Counted from the stretch's first letter, positions 44,617-54,145 are shown. The stretch: 64,000 nt of DNA from CAYNFR01 sp964396595 (GCA_964396595.1 CAYNFR010000009.1:1-64000), one strand, 5' to 3'. Program-made: numbers and translations. The notes: generated by a model from the sequence alone, not told the origin.

Positions 44617-46488
44617 TTACAGTTCGGTGCCGCTTTCCCATGTTTCTGGTGAGCGCCAAAGGCCAGACAAGAACATTTCCTTAATAAACAGAAACTCTTT
44701 AGGGAGTCTATCATACAATGAAGAAAAGAGCTCTTCGTGTGCGAATACTTCTTTTTTCCATTCTTCGCGATCGATGAGCATGATCTGTCTAAAGTTTTCT
44801 ATGGGGTAATGCTCAAATCCTGTCCAATCTATATCTCGGTGACGCGGCATCCATCCTATAGGGCTTTCGACAGCCCCGACCCGCCCTCTTGTTCGTTCTA
44901 CAATCCACTTGAGCACGCGCATATTTTCACCAAATCCCGGCCAAATAAATTCTCCATCCTTGTTTCTTCTAAACCAGTTGACACTAAAAATTCGAGGTGG
45001 GTTGGATAAATCACGGCGGAATTGTAGCCAATGATTAAAGTAATCCGCAATATGATAGCCTATAAATGGTAGCATAGCGAAAGGATCGCGACGCACTTTG
45101 CCTGTTTCGCCAAAGGCAGCCGCCGTCATTTCAGAGCCCATTGTCGCAGCCAGGTACACACCAAAACTCCAGTTAAATGACTGATGCACGAGCGGTAATA
45201 CGGAACTGCGACGACCACCAAAAATAAATGCCCTAATCGGCACTCCTTCTGGATGATCCCAATCCGCATCGATGGCAGGGTTCTGATATGCAGGAGTTGT
45301 AAAACGACTGTTAGGATGGGCGGCGGGTTTTCCAGAGGTGGAATCATAGGGCTCTTTTTGCCAACTGATCAAGCCTTCGGGAATTTCATTCGTTAATCCT
45401 TCCCACCATACATCTCCATCAGGTGTCAAGGCCACATTCGTAAATATGGTATTTCGTGAGATGGCCACCATCATGTTGGGATTCGTCTTTTGATTCGTAC
45501 CCGGGGCTACTCCAAAATATCCTGCTTCCGGATTGATGGCATACAATCTATCTTCAGCGCCTTTCTTAATCCAGGCGATATCATCACCGACGGTAGTAAC
45601 TTTCCAGCTATCGAGGGATTTAGGGGGAATAAGCATAGAAAAATTGGTTTTGCCGCAGGCACTTGGAAAAGCTGCTGCAACATAGGTCTTCTCACCTTTC
45701 GGATCTTCTACTCCCAAGATAAGCATGTGCTCTGCTAACCAGCTTTCTTCTTTGGCTATCGTGCTAGCTATGCGCAATGCAAAACATTTTTTGCCCAAAA
45801 GCGCATTCCCACCGTATCCACTTCCATAACTGACGATCAACCTTTCTTCAGGAAAGTGAACAATATATTTGTCCTTAATATCCGGTACGCAAGGCCATTG
45901 GACGTCTGTATCGCCCTCTTTCAGTGGTTTTCCTAAAGAATGTATACATTTTACATATTCTGTATTGGATCGGATACGATTCAAAGCTTGATGACCCATT
46001 CGGGTCATGATACGCATATTGACAACTACGTATTCCGAGTCTGTCAGCTGTACACCCAGCCGACTCAGGGATGAATCAAGGGGCCCCATGCAGAAGGGAA
46101 TGACATACAATGTCCGACCCGACATACAGTTTTTCAGTTTTGGTTCGAGTAGGTCTTTCATCTCTTTTGGCTCCATCCAATGATTGGTCGGGCCGGCATC
46201 TTCCTTAAGGCGAGAGCAGATAAACGTGCGATCTTCAACTCTTGCTACATCACTCGGGTCGCTAAAACAGGCGTAGCTATCGGGTCTCTTGGCAGGATTA
46301 AGTTTGATAAAAGTGCCTTTGTCTACTAATTTTTGACACAGGAAATTGTATTCTTCTTCCGAACCATCGCACCAGTGAATATGGTCGGGGTTTAGATATA
46401 GGGAAATCTTTTCCACCCACGAATTAAGCTCAACATTCGAACTGCTGAAAATTAGACTTTCGTAAGGCTTGTGGTTTAAAAAACTCAT
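44617..46488 (-). CDS. pckG: Phosphoenolpyruvate carboxykinase (GTP)
   Basis: This 623-residue enzyme converts oxaloacetate to phosphoenolpyruvate with GTP. The kinase P-loop is FPSACGKTN, with the reactive Cys typical of the GTP-dependent class. Metal and substrate blocks include TVGDDIAWIKKG, NPEAGYFGVAPGTN and FGGRRSSVLPLVHQSF. The C-terminal region FSVNWFRRNKDGEFIWPGFG is also characteristic. It heads a two-gene gluconeogenesis operon with fbp. The 800 bp upstream are gene-free. Confidence 0.96.
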   Translation of the reverse strand: MSFLNHKPYESLIFSSSNVELNSWVEKISLYLNPDHIHWCDGSEEEYNFLCQKLVDKGTFIKLNPAKRPDSYACFSDPSDVARVEDRTFICSRLKEDAGPTNHWMEPKEMKDLLEPKLKNCMSGRTLYVIPFCMGPLDSSLSRLGVQLTDSEYVVVNMRIMTRMGHQALNRIRSNTEYVKCIHSLGKPLKEGDTDVQWPCVPDIKDKYIVHFPEERLIVSYGSGYGGNALLGKKCFALRIASTIAKEESWLAEHMLILGVEDPKGEKTYVAAAFPSACGKTNFSMLIPPKSLDSWKVTTVGDDIAWIKKGAEDRLYAINPEAGYFGVAPGTNQKTNPNMMVAISRNTIFTNVALTPDGDVWWEGLTNEIPEGLISWQKEPYDSTSGKPAAHPNSRFTTPAYQNPAIDADWDHPEGVPIRAFIFGGRRSSVLPLVHQSFNWSFGVYLAATMGSEMTAAAFGETGKVRRDPFAMLPFIGYHIADYFNHWLQFRRDLSNPPRIFSVNWFRRNKDGEFIWPGFGENMRVLKWIVERTRGRVGAVESPIGWMPRHRDIDWTGFEHYPIENFRQIMLIDREEWKKEVFAHEELFSSLYDRLPKEFLFIKEMFLSGLWRSPETWESGTEL

Positions 46489-47258
46489 ATTTGAAAGGTT
46501 ATTGTAAAATAAAAGCTCAGTATAATGACTACCACTTAACTCAACTTACCTTTCTCCAGCTTGACTCTTTAAAAATCGTCGCCGATTCTTCAGCAAAGCG
46601 CGAATGTAGTTAAAATAATGGTTCAAAACAGGAACGAATAATTAATAAATGCGATGGCATGTCTTTAAAGAACAGTAAAAGAATCCATTCTTTTAAAAAA
46701 TGCTAGAATAAGCTTTCTAATCTTGATTTAACACCTGTATCTATGTCACCGGAGCAGCACGCTCATGGTATCGTCATATCAGAATTAAATTTCGTGATTG
46801 CAGCAGCCGGGGTATGGTAGCGCGTTGCCTTCTGACCAATTTCTATAACCGATCATACTTGTCTTCATGAGAGTCATACCATAGGGGGGCGCAAACTCGA
46901 CTGTAACGGAAATCGAAGGATAAGGCAATAGAATCCTAGGTTTTACCAGGATAATGGGGAGATAGCCGCTGAGCTCGGTCATATTTGTGCACTGGATTTT
47001 TAGCAACTGTTACTATGCAGCACCTCGTGGGTGGTATTGAGCGCTTTACTGAGAATCCATTGACGGTGAATACATCAGCCTATACATTTCTAAATTTTTT
47101 CGTAGCATTAAGAATGGATATAACCATTTACCCTAAGTCACGATATATCTCTACCGTGTCGCCATCAATATTGACTCTTAGCTTCAACCTCGTTTATAAA
47201 GTAAAAATTGAGCATTTTTTTGACTCGAAAGCACATCGCTGAATAGCTATAAAGCGAT
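46489..47258. other. Gene-free stretch upstream of pckG
   Basis: About 770 bp between pckG and the groEL terminator. Two short open frames (46785-47006 minus and 46985-47242 plus) have no protein-like features that I recognise. No RNA gene or repeat was seen. It presumably includes the pckG promoter, but no exact TAnnTTTG box was found. Confidence 0.5.
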
Positions 47259-47288
47259 AAAGGGATACACCTCGCGGTGCATCCCTTT
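47259..47288 (-). terminator. groEL terminator hairpin
   Basis: AAAGGGAT (47259-47266) pairs with ATCCCTTT (47281-47288). One mismatch follows, then CACC/GGTG with loop TCGC. It begins 24 bp after the groEL stop. The outer A/T pairs and following T-rich bases on the minus strand fit a Rho-independent terminator. Confidence 0.8.
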
Positions 47289-47311
47289 ATATTTAATCAG
47301 TGAGAATGATA

Positions 47312-48943
47312 TTACATCATACCGCCCATTCCTCCTCCGGGAGGCATAGGCATATCCTGCTTCGCTTCGGGTTTTTCATTGATTACTACCTCGGTTGTCA
47401 ATACCATACCGGCGATCGATGCTGCGTTTTCAACAGCGATTCGTGTCACCTTAGTAGGATCGATAACACCGGATTTCTTAAGATCTTCATAGGTGTTCGT
47501 CTTCGCGTTGTAGCCATGTGAGCCTTTGGAGATGAGAACTGCCTGTAATACGACAGACCCTTCTACACCTGCGTTTTCTGCAATGATTCTCAATGGAGCT
47601 TCCAGTGCTTTGCGCACAATGCTGATACCGAGGACTTCATCATCGTTAGCACCTTCTAGTTTGTCCAATGCTACAATAGTTCTCACGAGTGCTACGCCAC
47701 CTCCGGTCACGATACCTTCTTCGACTGCAGCTCTTGTCGCATGAAGCGCATCATCAACTCTGTCTTTCTTTTCTTTCATTTCTACTTCTGTAGCAGCTCC
47801 TACATATAGAACAGCTACACCTCCTGAAAGCTTCGCAAGACGCTCTTGAAGTTTTTCTTTGTCATAATCAGAAGTGGTCGTTTCGATTTGTTGCTTGATC
47901 TGACCTATTCTTGCTTTGATATCTTTCTGTTTTCCTTTGCCACCTACGATAGTAGTATTGTCTTTGTCCACAGTGATCTTTTCACTAGTTCCGAGGTGTG
48001 CGAGTTCAGCATTTTCAAGTTTGTAACCTTTTTCTTCTGAAATAACCGTACCCCCGGTCAAAATAGCAATATCTTCTAACATAGCCTTTCTTCTATCACC
48101 GAAACCAGGTGCTTTAACAGCTACCACTTTAAGGCCACCGCGAAGTCTATTAACAACTAAAAGTCCCAATGCTTGGCTTTCTACATCTTCTGCAATAATC
48201 AAAAGCGGACGTCCGGCACTGGCAGCTTTTTCCAAGACAGGTATAATCTCAGTTGTATTAGAAATTTTCTTGTCATAGATTAATATCAATGGGTGCTCAT
48301 ACTCCGTCTTCATATCCTCTGCATTCGTTACGAAGTATGGAGAAAGATAACCTCTGTCAAACTGCATACCCATAACCTCTTCTACATAGGTATCTGTTCC
48401 TTTAGCTTCTTCAACGGTGATCACACCATCCTTGCTCACGCGCTTCATCGCATCCGCGATTAGCGAGCCGATCTCTTCGTCATTGTTGGCTGAAATAGAA
48501 CCTATTTGTTGGATTTTAGAAAAGTCGTCACCGATTTTCTCGCTCTGCTTTCTTAAGTTAGCAATTACTGCGTCTTTAGCTTTGTCAATACCTCGCTTAA
48601 GATCCATCGGATTAGCGCCTGCGGCAACAAATTTCATACCTGCAGCGACCATAGCCTGTGCCAATACAGTTGCCGTAGTCGTACCGTCACCCGCTTGGTC
48701 AGCAGTCTTAGAGGCTACTTCCTTTACAAGCTGAGCGCCCATATTTTCAACCGGGTCTTCTAATTCGATTTCTTTGGCTACTGTTACTCCGTCCTTTGTC
48801 ACTTGAGGAGCGCCAAAGCTTTTTTGGATCACGACATTTCTGCCTTTAGGGCCCAATGTTGCTTTTACTGCATTTGATAGCGCGTCAATTCCTTTGCGCA
48901 TCCTGTCTCTTGCTTCCGTGTCAAAACTTATTTGCTTTGCCAT
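47312..48943 (-). CDS. groL: Chaperonin GroEL (60 kDa)
   Basis: This 543-residue chaperonin subunit forms, with GroES, the double-ring folding chamber. The N terminus is AKQISFDTEARDRMRKGID. The ATP-binding block is VTKDGVTVAKEIELEDP and DGTTTATVLAQAMV. The classic Gly/Met tail ends PPGGGMGGMM. Length and all blocks are normal. It lies 52 bp after groES on the same strand and is followed by a strong hairpin terminator. Confidence 0.99.
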   Translation of the reverse strand: MAKQISFDTEARDRMRKGIDALSNAVKATLGPKGRNVVIQKSFGAPQVTKDGVTVAKEIELEDPVENMGAQLVKEVASKTADQAGDGTTTATVLAQAMVAAGMKFVAAGANPMDLKRGIDKAKDAVIANLRKQSEKIGDDFSKIQQIGSISANNDEEIGSLIADAMKRVSKDGVITVEEAKGTDTYVEEVMGMQFDRGYLSPYFVTNAEDMKTEYEHPLILIYDKKISNTTEIIPVLEKAASAGRPLLIIAEDVESQALGLLVVNRLRGGLKVVAVKAPGFGDRRKAMLEDIAILTGGTVISEEKGYKLENAELAHLGTSEKITVDKDNTTIVGGKGKQKDIKARIGQIKQQIETTTSDYDKEKLQERLAKLSGGVAVLYVGAATEVEMKEKKDRVDDALHATRAAVEEGIVTGGGVALVRTIVALDKLEGANDDEVLGISIVRKALEAPLRIIAENAGVEGSVVLQAVLISKGSHGYNAKTNTYEDLKKSGVIDPTKVTRIAVENAASIAGMVLTTEVVINEKPEAKQDMPMPPGGGMGGMM

Positions 48944-48995
48944 TATAATTATAGTTTAGTTTTTTTAAAGATGATTTATGAATGATAGTTTAGAA

Positions 48996-49268
48996 TTAAC
49001 CTAGAACAACAAGAATATCGTCCTCTCTCATAATCAAGTAATCTTTTCCGTCGTAGCTTAATTCTTGACCTGCATACTTACCGTAAAGAACTGTATCGCC
49101 CTTCTTGACTGTCATTTTATTTCCTTCTTTTCCTGGGCCGATGGCTATTACGGTTCCTCTCTGTGGTTTTTCCTTCGCGGTATCAGGAAGGATAAGTCCA
49201 CCTGCTGTCTTTTCTTCAGCAGGAGCAGGTAAAACCACTACTCTGTCATTGATCGGTTTAAAACTCAT
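48996..49268 (-). CDS. groES: Co-chaperonin GroES (10 kDa)
   Basis: This 90-residue protein forms the lid of the GroEL chamber. Visible features are the N-terminal FKPINDRVVVLPAPAEEKTA, the mobile-loop region GGLILPDTAKEKPQRG and the end REDDILVVLG. It is the first gene of the groES-groEL operon. No CIRCE element (TTAGCACTC-N9-GAGTGCTAA) is seen upstream. A GG-centred -24-like box at 49329-49335 and a direct GACA repeat nearby are candidates for control. Confidence 0.98.
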   Translation of the reverse strand: MSFKPINDRVVVLPAPAEEKTAGGLILPDTAKEKPQRGTVIAIGPGKEGNKMTVKKGDTVLYGKYAGQELSYDGKDYLIMREDDILVVLG

Positions 49269-49319
49269 TGTGATACTTTTTTATAATTGATTAATAAAAA
49301 TTTTTGACCATATATCTAT

Positions 49320-49335
49320 ATCACTTCTCGTGCCA
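49320..49335 (-). promoter_or_regulatory. Sigma-54-like -24 box upstream of groES (weak -12)
   Basis: The minus strand reads TGGCACG-AGAA-GTGAT. The -24 half matches the sigma-54 consensus TGGCACG exactly. The -12 half (consensus TTGCW) keeps only the TG. A start near 49308 would give a leader of about 40 nt to groES. A sigma-54-type activator is encoded 2 kb away, but a link is only speculative. Confidence 0.28.
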
Positions 49336-49538
49336 TTCCGACAAATCTGACATTATTGCAGATGTGGCTTATCTTTTTGGCATAAAGAAGCTCCGAGAGC
49401 TTGTCTTGTTGACACTTTTGGCAGATGCTCATTCATCAGTTATCGAAATACACCTAGACATCAAGTCGACATCACGACATGATAAAACATTGGTCGAAGA
49501 CCAATCGGAACAATAAGGCTTGATAGTAATTTAATGTC

Positions 49539-49814
49539 CTAGCCTTCGCTTCGAATCGGGGTAAGATCTATCGCGCCACCTGACTGATTCGTAACAATAA
49601 TGGCTGTAATAACGCACAATACAAACAAGGCTAATGCCAAGCCCCACGTAATCTTCTCCACTAGATCTGTACTGCGTGCTGCACCAAACATCTGATTTGC
49701 ACTAGAACCTCCAAACGAGGAGTCCAATCCACCACCCTTAGGATTCTGAATCAAGATAACGAGCGTGAGTAAAACGCAAATAAGACCGATAAGTACCGTA
49801 AGCAGAGTGATCAT
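49539..49814 (-). CDS. secG: Preprotein translocase subunit SecG
   Basis: This 91-residue protein is an accessory part of the SecYEG channel. It has two membrane helices (about 3-22, LLTVLIGLICVLLTLVILIQ, and about 54-74, WGLALALFVLCVITAIIV). They are joined by the family's Gly-rich loop NPKGGGLDSSFGGSSANQMF. Its start overlaps the stop of the TPR gene as ATGA (49811-49814). It is the last gene of the conserved miaB / activator / lptE / TPR / secG series. Confidence 0.93.
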   Translation of the reverse strand: MITLLTVLIGLICVLLTLVILIQNPKGGGLDSSFGGSSANQMFGAARSTDLVEKITWGLALALFVLCVITAIIVTNQSGGAIDLTPIRSEG

Positions 49815-50752
49815 GTTGCTTGTATATTTTTAATTTGGGCTGCAAAGTAATCACTTTTTTCAGGAAATTTCAAACACAACTTTTTATACATCTCAATTGC
49901 TTCCGGATAATGACCTTGACGGACCAATACCTCCGCAAGCGAAATGGAAATGACCGATGGCTGAACGACATCTTCTTTCTCTGCTGGCATCCCCTGTTCT
50001 TCCGCTAAGTCAAGTTGCTTGAGAGAGCCTAACCATTTCGTAAACTTCGATGGCTCAAACGATCCGTCGACACTGTCTTCAAGAAATGGTGGTTCAGCTG
50101 TATATCGATTAATAGTGTCTGAATTTTCAAAGGACTCGCTTATGGCAGCTTCATATGCCTCGACTCGCACCTCAGTAGACACCTCAGATGCATACTCTTC
50201 TTCTTCTAAAATATCCGATTGTGCTGTTACTTCTTCATGGTATTCCGCACCAGCGGTAGCAGCGGCTGCGATCCCAAGATCTAGGGTAGTTTGATCAGGA
50301 GATTCTAATACTTCTGATAAAGTCTCTTGATAACTTTCTTCCTCTTCAAGGCTACTGATATCTTCGGCGATCAGATCTGCATATTCAATGACATGATCAA
50401 TTGCGATGGCCGAATGTTCTGAGCGAATGATATCTTCAGAGGCGGAGACATTTATAGGACGCTCAGCTGATCCTTTTGTCAAAGAATCTTGAGAAGCTAC
50501 TGTAGTAAGTAGGGTAGCTTCTTTCTCAGTTTGAATAAAAAGTGCATAATGGGTTAAATCTTTCGCATAAACAGCTCCTCGCTTTATCCAATATTCCGCA
50601 TCCGGACACCCCCTGCGGATATGACGACATGCCTTCTCTTGGTGTAGCAAACTACTGAAGGAATGTTGCGCAATCAGCGCATCTAACTCACTATCAGAAA
50701 ACGCCGATAAGGCTTCCGGGCTCTCCAATATCCGGCTAAAAGAAATAGTCAT
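49811..50752 (-). CDS. TPR-containing protein between lptE and secG
   Basis: This 313-residue protein is mostly acidic and probably disordered (about 120-235, many Glu/Ser). It has a folded N-terminal part (SFSRILESPEALSAFSDSEL...YWIKRGAVYAKDLTHYALFI) and one clear TPR unit at the end (LAEVLVRQGHYPEAIEMYKKLCLKFPEK). There is no signal peptide, so it is cytoplasmic. The start is 6 bp after the lptE stop and the stop overlaps secG, so it belongs to one operon with envelope genes. The function is unknown. The same gene order recurs in Bacteroidota. Confidence 0.8.
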   Translation of the reverse strand: MTISFSRILESPEALSAFSDSELDALIAQHSFSSLLHQEKACRHIRRGCPDAEYWIKRGAVYAKDLTHYALFIQTEKEATLLTTVASQDSLTKGSAERPINVSASEDIIRSEHSAIAIDHVIEYADLIAEDISSLEEEESYQETLSEVLESPDQTTLDLGIAAAATAGAEYHEEVTAQSDILEEEEYASEVSTEVRVEAYEAAISESFENSDTINRYTAEPPFLEDSVDGSFEPSKFTKWLGSLKQLDLAEEQGMPAEKEDVVQPSVISISLAEVLVRQGHYPEAIEMYKKLCLKFPEKSDYFAAQIKNIQAT

Positions 50753-50758
50753 AGATTA

Positions 50759-51277
50759 TTACCAATTAGTAAAAGCGCGGTTAAATACATCTCTCGTGAT
50801 CTGCGCAAATATAGCATTAATCAGCTCATCCTGAACATCCCGCAATTGCTGGTCCGCTTCAAAGTCCTGAAAAAAAGTAAATCGCTGCTTCCATACATCC
50901 TCTTCATCACGATTATTGACATATTCGACCTCGACGCCAATCTGGAGACGATTAAGAGATGATCCTACTCTACCGCCATCTAGCTGCTGTGGCGCAACTG
51001 AAGATACCGAAAAATCCCTTATTGCACCACTGAACTCTATATCAGGTTCATTTTCATTATACACTAATCGAGAACTCTGTAAGATAATGTTTCTAAGCTC
51101 CTCACTAAACAATTGAGCCAGATCAGGTGGCGCATTTCCCACATTTAATTGAAACTGATCAACATAAAACGTCCTTATGGTCGGTGCAATAGCTATCCCT
51201 TTAAATGAATAGCAAGCTGATATATTTAATAATATACTCGCTGCACAGATCGCAATAATGAATCTAGTCCAAACCAT
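50759..51277 (-). CDS. lptE: LptE-family LPS assembly lipoprotein
   Basis: This 172-residue protein has a lipoprotein signal (IIAICAASILLNISAC, lipobox Cys at about 22) followed by YSFKGIAI, as in Bacteroidota LptE proteins. The mixed beta/alpha body includes TFYVDQFQLNVGNAPPDLAQ and VSSVAPQQLDGGRVGSSLNR. LptE plugs the LptD barrel that delivers LPS to the outer membrane. The start overlaps the end of the sigma-54 activator gene by 14 bp. The assignment is by signal, length and gene order; the family is divergent in sequence. Confidence 0.82.
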   Translation of the reverse strand: MVWTRFIIAICAASILLNISACYSFKGIAIAPTIRTFYVDQFQLNVGNAPPDLAQLFSEELRNIILQSSRLVYNENEPDIEFSGAIRDFSVSSVAPQQLDGGRVGSSLNRLQIGVEVEYVNNRDEEDVWKQRFTFFQDFEADQQLRDVQDELINAIFAQITRDVFNRAFTNW

Positions 51278-52544
51278 AGTAGCTTATTTTACGATAAAGC
51301 GTACGTTCTGAAATACCTAGCTCTGCCGCAGCTTCCTTGCGTCGGCCATTGAATTTCTTTAATGCTTTATGTATGAACACTTTCTCCATGTCTTCAAGTG
51401 AAAGATTTTCTTCCACCACTTCCATTTCATTGTAATCCTTGGAATTAACAATGACGGCACCTTCATCCTCAATCTGCTCCTGAAAAGCCATGAAATCCTT
51501 ATTTCTTGCTGCAGTCTTATAATTAGCTGACTCCTCTGAGACCATCATTTCATGGCCTGCCGCCAAAGCAGGTTTCATCAACAGATGCTGATAAGAGCCT
51601 TGCTCAGGCATATCGAGATTATTCGTCCTGACGAGACCATATATCAACGATTTCAGATCATTGAGATCAGCCTTCATGTCAAATAAAACCTTGTAAAGTA
51701 TTTCTCTCTCATTAAGGTTTTCAGACTCTTTATTTACCCGGCCGGGCAAATGACGGTCTGTGATATTGGGTATAAGATCAATTAATCGACCTGTTGTGAT
51801 TAGTTTGTCTTCACTAAGAATAGAAAGTTGTTCTACGACATTACGCAATTCACGAATATTGCCCGGCCAAGCATATTGGGTAAGAAGACTCTTTGCCTCT
51901 GCATCTATTGTTATCGGCTCGGTGTGATATTTTTCGGCAAAATCCAGTGAGAACTTTCTTAACAACATATAAATGTCTTCACGGCGCTCTTTGAGAGATG
52001 GAACACGGATTGGTATCGTATTAAGACGATAATATAGATCTTCTCTAAACTTCCCTTGTCTTACTTTTTCGAGTAAATCGACATTGGTCGCCGCAATGAC
52101 CCGGACATCGGTTTTTAGCACCTTGGATGAACCTACTCTGATGAATTCTCCACTCTCCAGTACACGCAGCAGAAAAGCTTGTGTATCGAGCGGCATCTCC
52201 CCTATCTCATCCAGAAAGATCGTCCCACCACTTGCTGTTTCAAAATATCCTTTGCGCTCCCCGAGCGCTCCTGTGAATGAACCCTTTTCGTGACCAAACA
52301 GCTCTGAATTAATCGTTCCCTCCGGTATCGCACCGGTATTGATGGCTATAAAATTATTATGCTTGCGGACACTGAGTTGATGAATGATCTTAGAGATCAC
52401 CTCTTTTCCGGTGCCACTTTCGCCTTGGATCAATGCTGTCAGATCGGTATTGGCTACGCGGATGGCTTTGTCCAATGCACGATTGAGTGCCTCTGAAGCA
52501 CCGATTATACCGAATCGTTGTTTGACAGCTTGTACATTATTCAT
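51264..52544 (-). CDS. Sigma-54 interaction (AAA+) transcriptional activator without receiver domain
   Basis: This 426-residue protein begins directly with the AAA+ domain: Walker A GESGTGKE (41-48), the sigma-54 contact loop GSFTGA (88-93, Ser where Ala is usual), Walker B FLDEIGE, and the arginine-finger region LYYRLNTIPIRVPSL. A linker of about 120 residues follows, then a Fis-type HTH (RKEAAAELGISERTLYRKI). There is no response-regulator or GAF domain, so its signal is unclear. It lies in the conserved order between miaB (11 bp) and lptE (overlap). The linker contains an in-frame palindrome at 51556-51572. Confidence 0.92.
   Translation of the reverse strand: MNNVQAVKQRFGIIGASEALNRALDKAIRVANTDLTALIQGESGTGKEVISKIIHQLSVRKHNNFIAINTGAIPEGTINSELFGHEKGSFTGALGERKGYFETASGGTIFLDEIGEMPLDTQAFLLRVLESGEFIRVGSSKVLKTDVRVIAATNVDLLEKVRQGKFREDLYYRLNTIPIRVPSLKERREDIYMLLRKFSLDFAEKYHTEPITIDAEAKSLLTQYAWPGNIRELRNVVEQLSILSEDKLITTGRLIDLIPNITDRHLPGRVNKESENLNEREILYKVLFDMKADLNDLKSLIYGLVRTNNLDMPEQGSYQHLLMKPALAAGHEMMVSEESANYKTAARNKDFMAFQEQIEDEGAVIVNSKDYNEMEVVEENLSLEDMEKVFIHKALKKFNGRRKEAAAELGISERTLYRKISYYGLD
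51556..51572. repeat. REP-like palindrome inside the activator gene
   Basis: CCTGC (51556-51560) and GCAGG (51568-51572) form a hairpin within the linker of the sigma-54 activator, read in frame as KPALAAGHE. It resembles the element in the transposase remnant at 42676-42696 (read EPALPAGRS), suggesting an old in-frame REP insertion. Confidence 0.4.
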
Positions 52545-52555
52545 CCGGATACTTG

Positions 52556-53992
52556 TTAGGATTCTACTATTTCGCCCAGCAAGGTGGCACTAGTAACACC
52601 TGTAATTCTTACGCGGACATAATCTCGCCTATCGTAACCCGGTTTTTTGGGAAAGATGATCATCTTGTTATGATCATTTCGACCGCGGAAGTCTCGATCG
52701 GATTTTTTTGAATCGCCCTCTATCAAAACCGTAAATATCTTACCAATATCCGCCTGATTATGGATCAACGACACCCAGCGCTGAACATTGATGATCTCGC
52801 TCAGTCTCCTACTCTTTGTTTCTAGCGGAATATCATCAGTGTACTTCTTAGCTGCAGGCGTACCCGGACGCTCCGAGTAACAAAACATATATGACATACT
52901 GTACTTAGCATACCGGATCATTTCCAAGGTTTCTTGATGTTCTTCTTCTGTCTCTGTACAGAATCCGGCTATGATATCTGATGAAATGGCACAATCAGGT
53001 ATGATGCGATAAATACTATCTATACGCTCACGATACCAATCCGCATCATAGCTGCGATTCATTAATTTAAGAATACGAGAATTGCCGGACTGAACAGGCA
53101 AGTGGATATAGTTGCAGATATTGTCGTATGCGGCCATCGTATGCAATACATCATCTGTCATATCCTTAGGGTGTGAGGTTGAAAATCGCACACGCAACCC
53201 TGGATTTACTAATGCTACCATCTCCAATAGCTCCGCAAAGCGGACCCGTTTATCCGTATCGGGATGCACCCATTTGTAAGAATCCACATTCTGCCCTAGT
53301 AAAGTCACTTCGCGATACCCGCGATCAAATAAATCCCTTGCCTCCGCTACGATACTGTAGGCATCTCGACTTCTCTCCCTTCCACGGGTAAATGGCACTA
53401 CACAAAACGAGCACATATTATCGCAACCACGCATGATGCTGATGAATGCCGATACGCCATCTGCATCAAGTCGTAAGGGAGATATGTCCGCATAGGTTTC
53501 TTCACGGGAGAGAAACACATTGATACCTTTCTCGCCGCCTTCCGCTTTTTTAAGTAGCTTGGGTAAGTCGCGATAAGCATCTGGCCCTACGACCATATCA
53601 ACGATTTTTTCTTCTTCGAGAAATTTCGCTTTAAGTCTTTCAGCCATACAACCCAATACACCGACGAGCAGGCCAGGCTTCTTCTTTTTGATTTGATTAA
53701 AGACAGCCAGTCTTTTTCTGACCGTTTCTTCTGCTTTCTCCCGGATAGAGCATGTATTAATGAGTATCACATCAGCCTCCTCCACATTGCGCGTGGCGCC
53801 AAATCCTTCTTCATTAAGAACGGAAGCGACGATCTCAGAATCACTAAAGTTCATCTGACAACCATAGCTTTCTATATAAAAATAGGCCTCATATCGTGAT
53901 TGTTTGGCTTGCGCCAATACCAATGCTTCTCCTTGACGTGACTCATCGATAACCTTACTTATCGGTTCAATAGTCGGAAAACTCTCTATCAT
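52556..53992 (-). CDS. miaB: tRNA-2-methylthio-N6-dimethylallyladenosine synthase MiaB
   Basis: This 478-residue radical-SAM methylthiotransferase modifies A37 of tRNAs reading U-starting codons. The N-terminal UPF0004 domain holds the three auxiliary cluster cysteines (ESYGCQMNFSDSE, INTCSIREKAE, GVLGCMAERLK). The radical-SAM motif is CDNMCSFC in MRGCDNMCSFCVVPFTRGRE. The C-terminal TRAM domain ends VRVRITGVTSATLLGEIVE. The start is preceded by a good promoter candidate at 54018-54049. It is the first gene of the miaB-to-secG series. Confidence 0.96.
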   Translation of the reverse strand: MIESFPTIEPISKVIDESRQGEALVLAQAKQSRYEAYFYIESYGCQMNFSDSEIVASVLNEEGFGATRNVEEADVILINTCSIREKAEETVRKRLAVFNQIKKKKPGLLVGVLGCMAERLKAKFLEEEKIVDMVVGPDAYRDLPKLLKKAEGGEKGINVFLSREETYADISPLRLDADGVSAFISIMRGCDNMCSFCVVPFTRGRERSRDAYSIVAEARDLFDRGYREVTLLGQNVDSYKWVHPDTDKRVRFAELLEMVALVNPGLRVRFSTSHPKDMTDDVLHTMAAYDNICNYIHLPVQSGNSRILKLMNRSYDADWYRERIDSIYRIIPDCAISSDIIAGFCTETEEEHQETLEMIRYAKYSMSYMFCYSERPGTPAAKKYTDDIPLETKSRRLSEIINVQRWVSLIHNQADIGKIFTVLIEGDSKKSDRDFRGRNDHNKMIIFPKKPGYDRRDYVRVRITGVTSATLLGEIVES

Positions 53993-54017
53993 TTCTATCT
54001 ATGGGCTAATGTGGCAT

Positions 54018-54049
54018 CAAAGGTATATTTATTTTGGGATAAGTGACAA
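54018..54049 (-). promoter_or_regulatory. miaB promoter (TTG-N21-TACCTTTG)
   Basis: On the minus strand, TACCTTTG (54018-54025) is an exact TAnnTTTG box. A TTG lies at 54047-54049, 21 bases before it against the usual 19. Transcription would start near 54012, about 20 nt before the ATG at 53992. Confidence 0.6.
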
Positions 54050-54145
54050 AATGTCAGATAAAGTGCTTAATTGTTGTCTCGTCTTGTGGACGGGAGGGGA
54101 ATTGTTAAATGGTAAAATTGGTGAATTGACAGCTAAGCAATTGGG

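Noticed and set aside
46785..47242. Two short open frames between pckG and groEL
   Set aside because: No recognisable domain, unusual composition and no neighbours in operon spacing.
49290..49420. CIRCE operator for groESL
   Set aside because: No TTAGCACTC-N9-GAGTGCTAA or near variant is present upstream of groES.
49304..49516. 70-residue plus-strand frame upstream of groES
   Set aside because: It lies over the groES promoter region, has no family features and no start context, and is divergent to a well-defined operon.
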